NCBI GenBank assembly: GCA_025451785.1
Contig: JANWJV010000016.1
Coordinates: 1 to 32,370 of the forward strand
Direction: 5' to 3'
Length of the DNA: 32,370 nt
DNA from: Bacteroidia bacterium
Lineage (GTDB): Bacteria; Bacteroidota; Bacteroidia; JANWJV01
Position numbers and translations under genes: made by a program. The notes under the pieces are model-generated. The model saw nothing but the letters and a program-made list of their open reading frames with translations, had not been told where the DNA came from and ran no database searches. This document shows positions 6,733 to 14,058 of the stretch, one piece after another (within the stretch, counting starts at the first letter, position 1; each line of letters starts with the position of its first letter).

Positions 6733-7951
6733 CGTCAATGGCTTTGTATAACAGGTTGCCCATCATCTGGTAGGCCTTGGCACTAAAATGCAAATGGTCG
6801 CGGGCCACAAGACCTCCTTTGTACCAGGCGTTCATGGAGCCGTAGCCGCCCATTACTTCGTAAAGGTCCCAATAGGCGATCTGGTTTTTGGTGCAGTATC
6901 TTATCAACGTATTTCGCGCCGCCAGCATTTGCGGGTTCTTGGCGTAATAACGCTTTTTGCCCTTGCGAACCTTGCGGTAAGAATCAGGCGGCGTGGTCAC
7001 CAGGATGTTGACCCCGGGATTACGCAGCCTTATGTTGTTCACCAGCGTATCCACCTGCTGGTAAAAGTTGGCACTGTCGAACTTGGCATTGAACCCTTCG
7101 TTGGTTCCCATGGAGAGGATCACCAGGTCAGGCTTCAGATAGCTCATTTGCTCGAGGAAATATTGTGAACGGTTGTAATGCCTGTACTCGGCTCCGTTCA
7201 CTCCTATCATATTATAGAGCAAGCCAGCGCTGTCATTCTCCAGTATCATACCGTAAATGCGGGCGTTGCGCTGCAGGCTGTCCTTCTGGCTGCAGTGCAG
7301 CACCAATTGTTTCATGGGCTTTTCCAGTTTCGCCACCGAAACAAACCCATCTTTCTTACGGCCATCAATATATCCGCGAACGCAATTCAGGGAATCGCAC
7401 ACCGTAAAGTCATAGCTCGCCTCCCCTTTCTCGTGGAATAACGTGAACTTGCTGAAGCTGTAATCCAACCCGGGCGGATTTACCGTTTTAAGGTTGATGA
7501 GCGCACTGGTATCACGGGTCTCGATGGTAAACCCACCAATACCAATAGGCAGGGGTTTGTCCAAAAATACATTGCGCTTATACTCCCAATCCACATTGGT
7601 GGAGGTCTTATAGCTGCGAGGCTCATTCGATTTCGCTACACGATACGGAAAGATGAATCCCCGTCCAGCATTACCGTATTCGCGCTGGAAGTTCTCACGC
7701 ATCATGCCCGAAAAGAAATCGGCCTGCAAGTGCGAGTCACCGATATGCACCAGGTTCACGCGGTTGATCTCTTTCTTTTTCAGCTTAGCAAGCTTATTAT
7801 AGAAAACCGCGAGTGTCGCGCTATCGCCATGCAATACGTTCGCCTGCTGGTTGACAAAGGCAGGCAGCACAAGAGAGTCCGGCGTTTGCGACCAGGCCGA
7901 GCACCAGAATATAAGTGCTGTTACTACGCTATAGCTTCTTCTTATAATCAG
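6704..7951 (-). CDS. SGNH/GDSL hydrolase, secreted; probable acyl-transfer partner of MBOAT
   Basis: SGNH hydrolases of this type (compare AlgJ/AlgX) act in the periplasm as O-acetyltransferases or esterases. The catalytic Ser is in HIGDSH, the block III Asn in SMGTNEGF, and the Asp-His pair in ARDHLHFSAKAY near the C-terminus. The first ordinary start codon (GTG 7870) lies after a clear signal peptide: upstream in the same frame runs IIRRSYSVVTALIFWCSAWS, then QTPDS. The only possible starts before it are CTG 7951 or ATT 7954, since the same frame is closed by TAA codons further up. I therefore extend the gene to 7951 (415 aa). This start overlaps the end of the upstream SGNH gene by 23 bp, consistent with translational coupling. 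Confidence 0.85.
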   Translation of the reverse strand: MIIRRSYSVVTALIFWCSAWSQTPDSLVLPAFVNQQANVLHGDSATLAVFYNKLAKLKKKEINRVNLVHIGDSHLQADFFSGMMRENFQREYGNAGRGFIFPYRVAKSNEPRSYKTSTNVDWEYKRNVFLDKPLPIGIGGFTIETRDTSALINLKTVNPPGLDYSFSKFTLFHEKGEASYDFTVCDSLNCVRGYIDGRKKDGFVSVAKLEKPMKQLVLHCSQKDSLQRNARIYGMILENDSAGLLYNMIGVNGAEYRHYNRSQYFLEQMSYLKPDLVILSMGTNEGFNAKFDSANFYQQVDTLVNNIRLRNPGVNILVTTPPDSYRKVRKGKKRYYAKNPQMLAARNTLIRYCTKNQIAYWDLYEVMGGYGSMNAWYKGGLVARDHLHFSAKAYQMMGNLLYKAIDDGYRHSQKH

Positions 7952-9317
7952 AATATTCGCTTATTAGTTTATTATACAACAAGGTGCCGATACGATTGGC
8001 ACCCCTGAAATTGAAATGCGTATAATCTTTGTTCGCATACACGGTATCGCCCTCTACCCAATGTGCCATGCTCTTCTCCCCTCCCATGGCCTCGAACAAA
8101 TTCCAGAACGCGCAGTTGTTGTCCTTCGCTACCTTCTTCTGCGCTTCCACTACCAGCGGCACGGCGGGATCAGTGCCCATCTCCCCATCCTTACGGTAGC
8201 CTTTATCGCCTGCGCTCACAACCAATATGCTCGTTCGTGGAAAGCAAAGGCGCAAATGCTTCACCACCGCGTTCATGCCCTTTTCATAGAACGAATAATC
8301 CTTAACGTTATGATTCACCACGTTCACCCCGTATTGAAGGATCAGCAGATCATAATCCATGTATTTGTTGAGGCCGTTCAAAACGTTGTACGACATCTTA
8401 GTTAAAGGCATACCTGAATTACCACGGAAGCTGAGATTATCTACCAGTACCCCCGTGTCGCTCTCGAGACTGAAGCCATATACATCCATGCTGTTCTTCG
8501 CGATGAAGTTCACGCGTATGTTCTGCACAGGGTATTCGTTAAGTAACACCTCGTTCACCGCCGCGTCGCCGTTAAGACGCTTTACACCACTGCCGCAGGA
8601 TACATAGTTGAGCGCTTCGCTCTTCCCATAATACAGTTTCACTTTTTCGAACTTCTCGAGGCACTTTCTGCTGACCCCCGCAAATCCTACCCAGCTGCCT
8701 GCAGCATTGGCAGTGGTATCGCCGCCTGCTGTTGTAACAGGAATAAACACGTGCCCGCTTATCCCAAGGGGATGTTCGGCGCCATTGTTATCAAGCATAT
8801 TGTACTCTGTCCAGTTCTTCGAAAAAGTATGGCGTACGCTCTGGCGGAAGCCTGCTACGATGGAGGTAACCGGCATAAAGCCCACACCGCTTCCACCGAA
8901 CATTTTTTGCAAAAGGCTCCGAAGGTCTTGCGAGATAAGGTCACCCTCGATCATGCTGTCGCCGAAATAACCGATACGGGTCTTGCCTTTGTTCTTTTGA
9001 GTTTGTACCAGGGAAGCAAAAAAATTGTGAAGCCCTCCGATACTATCCCCAAACTGTACAATATTGCTTTTGTCCTTCTTCTTCAGAAGGATGGCCTTAT
9101 TGGTTTTGCTGATGAGGGAATCGTTAACCACAATATCAGGAAAGGGCACCTTCGCCAAAAGACCTTTGCTCCTTATCTCAGAGAGCAGGTCTACCTTGCG
9201 GGTCTTATAATAACCCAGCGAGAACTCTGTATTCACGAACGACAGCACAAAAAGGGCAATGGCTGCCGAGAGGATCATCAATAAGGGTTCATGAAGTCTA
9301 TTGGGGGGTGCGCCCAT
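7929..9317 (-). CDS. SGNH/GDSL hydrolase, membrane-anchored; first gene of the O-acylation cassette
   Basis: A 462-residue protein with an N-terminal membrane anchor (about 11-30, PLLMILSAAIALFVLSF) and a periplasmic SGNH domain. Catalytic elements are GDS in RIGYFGDSMIEGD, the Asn in LILQYGVNVVNH and the Asp-His pair in ANKDYTHFNFRGANR. A second GDS, in IVQFGDSIGGLHNF, lies about 30 residues upstream of the catalytic one. It starts the cassette and overlaps the next SGNH gene. Two SGNH proteins with one MBOAT protein parallel the alginate O-acetylation set (AlgI with AlgJ and AlgX). The role is inferred from the fold and the neighbours. Confidence 0.9.
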   Translation of the reverse strand: MGAPPNRLHEPLLMILSAAIALFVLSFVNTEFSLGYYKTRKVDLLSEIRSKGLLAKVPFPDIVVNDSLISKTNKAILLKKKDKSNIVQFGDSIGGLHNFFASLVQTQKNKGKTRIGYFGDSMIEGDLISQDLRSLLQKMFGGSGVGFMPVTSIVAGFRQSVRHTFSKNWTEYNMLDNNGAEHPLGISGHVFIPVTTAGGDTTANAAGSWVGFAGVSRKCLEKFEKVKLYYGKSEALNYVSCGSGVKRLNGDAAVNEVLLNEYPVQNIRVNFIAKNSMDVYGFSLESDTGVLVDNLSFRGNSGMPLTKMSYNVLNGLNKYMDYDLLILQYGVNVVNHNVKDYSFYEKGMNAVVKHLRLCFPRTSILVVSAGDKGYRKDGEMGTDPAVPLVVEAQKKVAKDNNCAFWNLFEAMGGEKSMAHWVEGDTVYANKDYTHFNFRGANRIGTLLYNKLISEYSDYKKKL

Positions 9318-9337
9318 CTTTTCTTATCAACAAGGAG

Positions 9338-9373
9338 CAAAGATAGTGAGTGCGGCGCTTATTATTAAGCCCC
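9338..9373 (-). promoter_or_regulatory. Promoter of the O-acylation cassette with overlapping palindrome
   Basis: TATCTTTG on the minus strand (9338-9345) matches the -7 consensus and lies about 20 bp before the ATG at 9317. The -33 position has no TTG. Instead an inverted repeat centred on GCTTATTATTAAGC (9357-9370, extended to 9354-9373 with one mismatch) occupies it. This is a possible activator or repressor site, or simply the 3' hairpin of cinA. Confidence 0.5.
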
Positions 9374-9403
9374 TCCTAACAGGTTTTCAACAGGGATCTT
9401 AAC

Positions 9404-10654
9404 CTAAATTTCTTTCCTTAAAAGGTTCAGCGCTTCGAGGGCGGTCTTACGGATATTACGTTCCCTGTTATTGCCAAAAAGGTGCTTGCTCGCCTTTATT
9501 CCTTTCGGTGACGCTATGGCGATCCAAACGGTACCTACCGGCTTTTCAGCGCTTCCGCCGCCAGGGCCAGCAATGCCGCTCACGGCAATAGCATAGTCGG
9601 TATTGAACTTCTTCCGGATACCTGCCGCCATCTGTTCAACCACCTGCTGGCTAACAGCACCGTGCTTTTCAATAGCAGAAGCCGAAACCCCAAGTTCATT
9701 TATCTTGATCTCATTGGCATAAGAGATCACTGATCCCTTAAAATAATCGGAGCTGCCGGCAATACTGGTGATTAGATGAGCGATATAACCGCCCGTACAG
9801 CTTTCGGCTGTGGCCAGGCTGGCCTTCTTTGATCTTAAGAGGTCGCCTACTATCTTCTCCAGGCCTTCCTTCTCTTCTCCATACACTTCGTATCCATAAA
9901 TATACTGAGGCACCAGTACCTTCAGTTCTTCCACCTTCTTATCTACCGCGGCCTCCAGCTTTTTCGCGTCCTCTCCCGAAGCGCTCAGACGAAGGCGAAC
10001 CATGCCCGGCGAAGGGAGATAGGCCAGTTTAATTTCTTCCTCAGCCAAACTATCTTCCCATGCTGCTATCATCTCGCTGAGGAAACTCTCGCCTATACCT
10101 TGTGTAAGCACCGTTTTATGAATGATGGCCGGAAGCTTGAACTTCTGCTTCAGCATCGGGAGCACATGTTCCGTTATGATATACTTCATTTCATAAGGGA
10201 CACCAGGCATTGACACATATACTTTACTCTTCTCTTCGAACCACATGCCGGGAGCAGTGCCATAGATATTCAGCAACATCTTACAGTTGGCGGGTACTTC
10301 TGCTTGTTTGCGATTAAGCGGGGTCACCTCCACCCCGCGTTCATTAAACAGGCGCTCCACATTCCTATAGGCTTGCTCGTTAAATACCATGCCCGAATTA
10401 AAGTACTCGCAAAGGGTGGTCTTCGTAATATCATCCTTAGTAGGACCTAAGCCGCCGGTAATAAGGATAATATCAGCACGGTCTTCGGCTTCTTTAAGAG
10501 CGCTTATAATATGTTGCTTATTATCGGAGATACAGCTCACTTGCTGCACCTTTATACCGGCCAGGTTAAGCTGGGTGCCTATCCAGGAGGCATTGGTATT
10601 TATTACCTGCCCGATGAGCAGTTCGTCGCCAATGGAAATGATCTCCGCGTTCAC
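9404..10654 (-). CDS. cinA: CinA: competence/damage-inducible protein A, nicotinamide-nucleotide amidase
   Basis: CinA proteins combine an N-terminal COG1058/MoCF domain (ADP-ribose pyrophosphatase activity in characterised members) with a C-terminal PncC domain that deamidates nicotinamide mononucleotide in NAD salvage. The 416 residues match the full two-domain length. The N-terminal domain has SIGDELLIGQVINTNASW and TGGLGPTKDDITK; the PncC domain has ATAESCTGGYIAHLI, with the catalytic Ser, and SGIAGPGGGSAEKPVGTVW. The start is GTG at 10654; the frame is closed by a TAA a few codons upstream and no ATG is available. It diverges from the DUF4197 gene. Confidence 0.95.
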   Translation of the reverse strand: MNAEIISIGDELLIGQVINTNASWIGTQLNLAGIKVQQVSCISDNKQHIISALKEAEDRADIILITGGLGPTKDDITKTTLCEYFNSGMVFNEQAYRNVERLFNERGVEVTPLNRKQAEVPANCKMLLNIYGTAPGMWFEEKSKVYVSMPGVPYEMKYIITEHVLPMLKQKFKLPAIIHKTVLTQGIGESFLSEMIAAWEDSLAEEEIKLAYLPSPGMVRLRLSASGEDAKKLEAAVDKKVEELKVLVPQYIYGYEVYGEEKEGLEKIVGDLLRSKKASLATAESCTGGYIAHLITSIAGSSDYFKGSVISYANEIKINELGVSASAIEKHGAVSQQVVEQMAAGIRKKFNTDYAIAVSGIAGPGGGSAEKPVGTVWIAIASPKGIKASKHLFGNNRERNIRKTALEALNLLRKEI

Positions 10655-10695
10655 ACGGTAAAATTAAGTATTAAAAAACTCTGGCAACATTTTTG

Positions 10696-10703
10696 TAAGT
10701 TTG
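10696..10703 (+). promoter_or_regulatory. -7 promoter element of the DUF4197 gene
   Basis: TAAGTTTG matches TAnnTTTG exactly, 20 bp before the ATG at 10724. The -33 region is AT-rich without a TTTG. Confidence 0.5.
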
Positions 10704-10723
10704 CCCGGAAACGCTGAAAAACC

Positions 10724-11470
10724 ATGAAAAAACTTGTCATTTCTATCCTTACCATCGGATTTATCGCCAACACTTCTTACGCACAGTTCGACCTGAACAA
10801 GGCGGCTGAAGAAGCCAAGAAAAAAGCGGAACAGCTGAAGAACGGCGGAGGCGGCACCAAACCTCTCACCAACGAAGAGGTGATCGGTGGCCTGAAAGAG
10901 GCCCTTAATGTTGGCACCAATAACTCCACCGCTGCGGCTTCTAAGGCCGACGGCTATTTTAAGAATCCAGCGATCTTTATCCCCTTCCCGCCCGAGGCGA
11001 TGCAGGTGAAGAACACCGTGGAAGCTATAGGGATGAAACCCCAGGTTGACAAGTTTGTGATGACGCTTAACCGCGCCGCCGAAGAGGCCGCCAAGAGCGC
11101 GGCACCTGTGTTCCTCGATGCCATCAAAGGAATGACCATCGCCGACGGCTTTGGCATCCTTCGCGGCGCTGATAACGCGGCTACTCAATATCTGCAAGAC
11201 AAGACCAATGTGGAGCTTACCGGTAAGTTCCGCCCCATCGTAAAGGCCGCGCTTCAAAAAGTGAACGTGACCAGCTATTGGAAACCCATCATCACCAAAT
11301 ACAATAAGGTGCCCGGCGTAAAAAAGCAAAATCCCAACCTCGACGACTATGTTACGCAGCGCGCGCTGGTAGGGCTCTTTAAACTCGTTGCCGACGAAGA
11401 GAAAAAGATCCGTAAAGATCCGGTCGCTCGTGTGAGTGATATTTTGAAGAGGGTTTTTGGCGGAGGCTAA
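10724..11470 (+). CDS. DUF4197 family exported protein
   Basis: A 248-residue protein with a signal peptide (MKKLVISILTIGFIANTSYA, cleaved before QFDL). A short Lys/Glu helix and a Gly-rich linker (GGGGTKP) precede the DUF4197 core. I recognise the core from GGLKEALNVGTNN, NPAIFIPFPPEA and ADGFGILRGADNAATQYLQ, and from the C-terminal LDDYVTQRALVGLFKLVADEEKKIR. The family is common in Gram-negative bacteria and has no established function. It is transcribed alone: divergent from cinA and followed by a strong terminator. An equally long open frame on the opposite strand is an artefact of codon composition. Confidence 0.9.
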   Translation: MKKLVISILTIGFIANTSYAQFDLNKAAEEAKKKAEQLKNGGGGTKPLTNEEVIGGLKEALNVGTNNSTAAASKADGYFKNPAIFIPFPPEAMQVKNTVEAIGMKPQVDKFVMTLNRAAEEAAKSAAPVFLDAIKGMTIADGFGILRGADNAATQYLQDKTNVELTGKFRPIVKAALQKVNVTSYWKPIITKYNKVPGVKKQNPNLDDYVTQRALVGLFKLVADEEKKIRKDPVARVSDILKRVFGGG

Positions 11471-11481
11471 CCTCACCCCAA

Positions 11482-11515
11482 CCCCTCTCCTAAAAGAGAG
11501 GGGCTTTATTTTTTC
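11482..11515 (+). terminator. Rho-independent terminator after the DUF4197 gene
   Basis: CCCCTCTC and GAGAGGGG form an 8-bp stem with a CTAAAA loop, followed by CTTTATTTTTTCTT. The preceding CTCACCCCAAC makes the whole resemble the GC-rich repeat family at 1303-1393, so the terminator may derive from that element. Confidence 0.85.
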
Positions 11516-11522
11516 TTAACTT

Positions 11523-11540
11523 CGTTAGCTGTGGCTAACG
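11523..11540 (+). other. Perfect hairpin enclosing the recQ start codon
   Basis: CGTTAGC and GCTAACG form a perfect 7-bp stem whose loop is TGTG, and the GTG start codon of recQ (11531-11533) begins inside that loop. A near-consensus -7 box (TAACTTCG, 11517-11524) overlaps the 5' arm, which would place transcription start close to the GTG. Confidence 0.5.
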
Positions 11541-13447
11541 GGGTTACTATCCAACAAATTCTTACCAAATACTGGGGCTTTACCAAGTTCCGTTCCCTGC
11601 AGGAAGATGTCATCAATGAGGTGATCGCCGGCAGGGATGTTTTGGCCTTGCTTCCTACCGGAGGCGGCAAATCCGTTTGCTTCCAGGTTCCCGCGCTTGC
11701 CCGCGAAGGTATTTGCATTGTTGTTTCCCCTCTTATCGCTTTGATGAAAGACCAGGTGGATGGCCTGAAGGCCAAAGGCATCAAGGCCATGGCCATCACT
11801 TCGGCCATGACACGCAGCGAGATAGATATCGCGCTCGATAATTGCGCTTATGGGGATTATAAGTTCCTGTATGTTTCTCCCGAACGCCTCGGCACCGAAC
11901 TATTTAAGGCAAGGGTAAAGAAGATGAAGGTTAATTTCATCGCGGTGGACGAAGCGCATTGCATCTCCCAATGGGGGTATGATTTCAGGCCTAGCTATAC
12001 AAAGATCGCCGAGCTGCGCGACCTGGTACCTAAAGTGCCTGTGCTGGCGCTCACCGCTACCGCCACGCCTGAAGTGGCGAAGGATATCCAGAAAAAATTA
12101 CTTTTCAAGAAGGAGAACCTGCTACAAGCAAGTTTCGAAAGAAAGAACCTTGCTTATATTGTATTGAAGGAAGAAGACAAGCTGGCGCGCTTGCTGAAGA
12201 TATGCAACAGGGTAAAAGGCACCGGGATCGTTTATGTGCGAAACCGTAAGAAGACACAGGAGATCGCCTCCTATTTAAAAGCCAATAAAATATCGGCCGA
12301 CTTTTATCATGCCGGGTTAAACCCAAAGATGCGTGAACAAAAACAAAACGCCTGGACCGGCAATAAGTGCAGGGTAATGGTTTGCACCAATGCTTTCGGT
12401 ATGGGCATCGACAAGCCTGACGTGCGATTTGTGGCTCACATGGACCTTCCTGATTGTCCGGAAGCCTATTTTCAGGAGGCAGGCCGCGCGGGAAGGGATG
12501 AGAAGAAGTCGTACGCTACTCTTTTATACAACGAAGGCGACCGCCTGGAGCTGGAACACAATATGGAGACCAGCTTTCCGCCGGTAGATGAGATAAAGAA
12601 GTGTTACCAAAGCCTCTCCAATTATTTAAAGCTGGCAGTAGGCAGTGGCGAAGGCGAAAGTTTTGAGTTCGACATCAGTGATTTTTCAAAGACCTATGAG
12701 CTGAATACACTGCGCGTGTTCAGCGCGCTGAAGTTCCTGGAGCGTGAAGGTTATATCACGCTTACCGAGGCCCTCTTCTCCCCTTCCAGGATACACTTCG
12801 CGGTAAACAAAGAGGAGCTCTACAAGTTCCAGGTTGCCAATCAGAAATACGATGACTTTATAAAGATGCTGCTCCGCTCCTATTCCGGAACCTTCGAACA
12901 ATTTACTCCCATCAGTGAGAACGAACTTGCAAGGCGTAGCTCGTCCAGCCGCGAGACCGTGATCAGCTATTTGAAGTACCTGGATAAAATGCAGATACTC
13001 TCCTATGTTCCGCAAACGGAGCTGCCACAGGTGATCTTTAACCAGGCCCGGCTCGACGCAAAGAGCGTATTGATCTCAAAAGAGAATTATACCGAACGGA
13101 AAAAGCAGAGCGCGGCTCGTATGGAGCAAGTGCTTAGCTATGCGGGTTCATCCCATAAGTGCAGAAGTCAATTCCTATTGGCTTATTTCGGTGAGAAGGA
13201 CGCCTACCGATGCGGTATTTGCGATGTATGTCTTGAAAGGAATAAGCTCGAACTGAGCGACCTGGAGTTCGAAGAGATAAATGTACAGTTTAGTGCTATC
13301 CTCGAAAAAAAGAACACAGGCCTGCAGGACCTGGTAGCTTCGGTAAAGAACTTCAGGGAGGAAAAATCGCTGAAGGTGGCGCAATGGCTGCTCGACAGCG
13401 GAGCCATTTCCTACGACAGCAAGAACAAACTGCGGCTGAACAAATGA
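11531..13447 (+). CDS. recQ: ATP-dependent DNA helicase RecQ
   Basis: RecQ unwinds DNA 3' to 5' in recombination and replication-fork repair. The 638 residues show the ordered helicase motifs: the N-terminal YWGFTKFRSLQEDVI, Walker A LPTGGGKS (41-48), DEAH (140-143) followed by CISQWGYDFRPSY, TATATP, the C-terminal RecA lobe with YVRNRKKTQEIASYL, and motif VI QEAGRAGRDEKKS. A zinc-binding cluster (CRSQF, then CGICDVC) and a winged-helix RQC-like region follow. I see no clear HRDC domain, as in many Bacteroidota RecQ proteins. The start is GTG 11531; no other start fits before the conserved N-terminus. Its TGA overlaps the ATG of mpg. Confidence 0.95.
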   Translation: MANGVTIQQILTKYWGFTKFRSLQEDVINEVIAGRDVLALLPTGGGKSVCFQVPALAREGICIVVSPLIALMKDQVDGLKAKGIKAMAITSAMTRSEIDIALDNCAYGDYKFLYVSPERLGTELFKARVKKMKVNFIAVDEAHCISQWGYDFRPSYTKIAELRDLVPKVPVLALTATATPEVAKDIQKKLLFKKENLLQASFERKNLAYIVLKEEDKLARLLKICNRVKGTGIVYVRNRKKTQEIASYLKANKISADFYHAGLNPKMREQKQNAWTGNKCRVMVCTNAFGMGIDKPDVRFVAHMDLPDCPEAYFQEAGRAGRDEKKSYATLLYNEGDRLELEHNMETSFPPVDEIKKCYQSLSNYLKLAVGSGEGESFEFDISDFSKTYELNTLRVFSALKFLEREGYITLTEALFSPSRIHFAVNKEELYKFQVANQKYDDFIKMLLRSYSGTFEQFTPISENELARRSSSSRETVISYLKYLDKMQILSYVPQTELPQVIFNQARLDAKSVLISKENYTERKKQSAARMEQVLSYAGSSHKCRSQFLLAYFGEKDAYRCGICDVCLERNKLELSDLEFEEINVQFSAILEKKNTGLQDLVASVKNFREEKSLKVAQWLLDSGAISYDSKNKLRLNK

Positions 13448-14022
13448 ACCGGCTTGAAAAGGATTTTTATCTGAGGGAGGATGTGGTGAAGATCAGCAGG
13501 GAACTCCTCGGGAAATATCTTTTTACGAAGATCGGCGGCAAGATAACGGCGGGCATCATTACAGAAACAGAAGCTTATGCGGGGATCACCGATAAAGCTT
13601 CTCATGCCTATAACAACCGCCGCACCAAACGCACAGAGATCATGTTCGGTGAAGGAGGGCAGGCTTATGTATATCTCTGTTACGGTATTCACCATCTCTT
13701 TAATATCGTGACCAACAAGAAAGACGTTCCGCACGCGGTGCTGATACGCGGTGTTAAACCCATTGAAGGAATTACAACTGTATTGAAGCGACGCGGACAA
13801 GAAAAACTGCATGCGAAGACCTCGGCCGGTCCTGGCACAGTATCTCAAGCCCTGGGAATCATAACCCAACACAGCGGAACCAATTTACAGGGAAGTAAAA
13901 TATGGCTGGAGGACCGCGGGGTAAAGATCAAAGCAAACAATATTCATGTTTTCCCGAGGATCGGCGTTGACTACGCCGGCGATGACGCCAAACTCCCCTA
14001 CCGTTTTCTTGTTCATCTTTGA
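13444..14022 (+). CDS. DNA-3-methyladenine glycosylase (AAG/MPG family)
   Basis: This base-excision enzyme removes alkylated purines such as 3-methyladenine. The 192 residues cover the whole AAG fold: LLGKYLFTKI at the start, the catalytic-Glu motif ITETEAYAGITDKASHAY, TEIMFGEGGQAYVYLCYGIH, and the C-terminal RIGVDYAGDDAKLPYRFLV. I chose ATG 13444, which overlaps the recQ stop codon as ATGA, over an upstream ATG buried in recQ. Co-transcription with recQ makes this a small DNA-repair pair. Confidence 0.95.
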   Translation: MNRLEKDFYLREDVVKISRELLGKYLFTKIGGKITAGIITETEAYAGITDKASHAYNNRRTKRTEIMFGEGGQAYVYLCYGIHHLFNIVTNKKDVPHAVLIRGVKPIEGITTVLKRRGQEKLHAKTSAGPGTVSQALGIITQHSGTNLQGSKIWLEDRGVKIKANNIHVFPRIGVDYAGDDAKLPYRFLVHL

Positions 14023-14039
14023 TAATTACATTACATTTA
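14009..14039 (+). promoter_or_regulatory. Possible promoter of the T9SS BNR-repeat protein gene
   Basis: TTG (14009-14011), a 20-bp spacer and TACATTTA (14032-14039), one base from TAnnTTTG. It overlaps the end of mpg and lies about 20 bp before the ATG at 14059. Confidence 0.35.
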
Positions 14040-14058
14040 TCTTCTAAACCTGGACAGA

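Noticed and set aside
10664-11476. A 270-codon open frame antisense to the DUF4197 gene
   Set aside because: It mirrors the DUF4197 gene across its full length. That gene has a signal peptide, a family match, a promoter and a terminator; the antisense protein shows no recognisable domain.
13384-13443. An upstream start for the mpg gene (20 extra residues)
   Set aside because: The extension lies wholly inside recQ and has no similarity to AAG proteins; the ATGA overlap at 13444 is the natural start.
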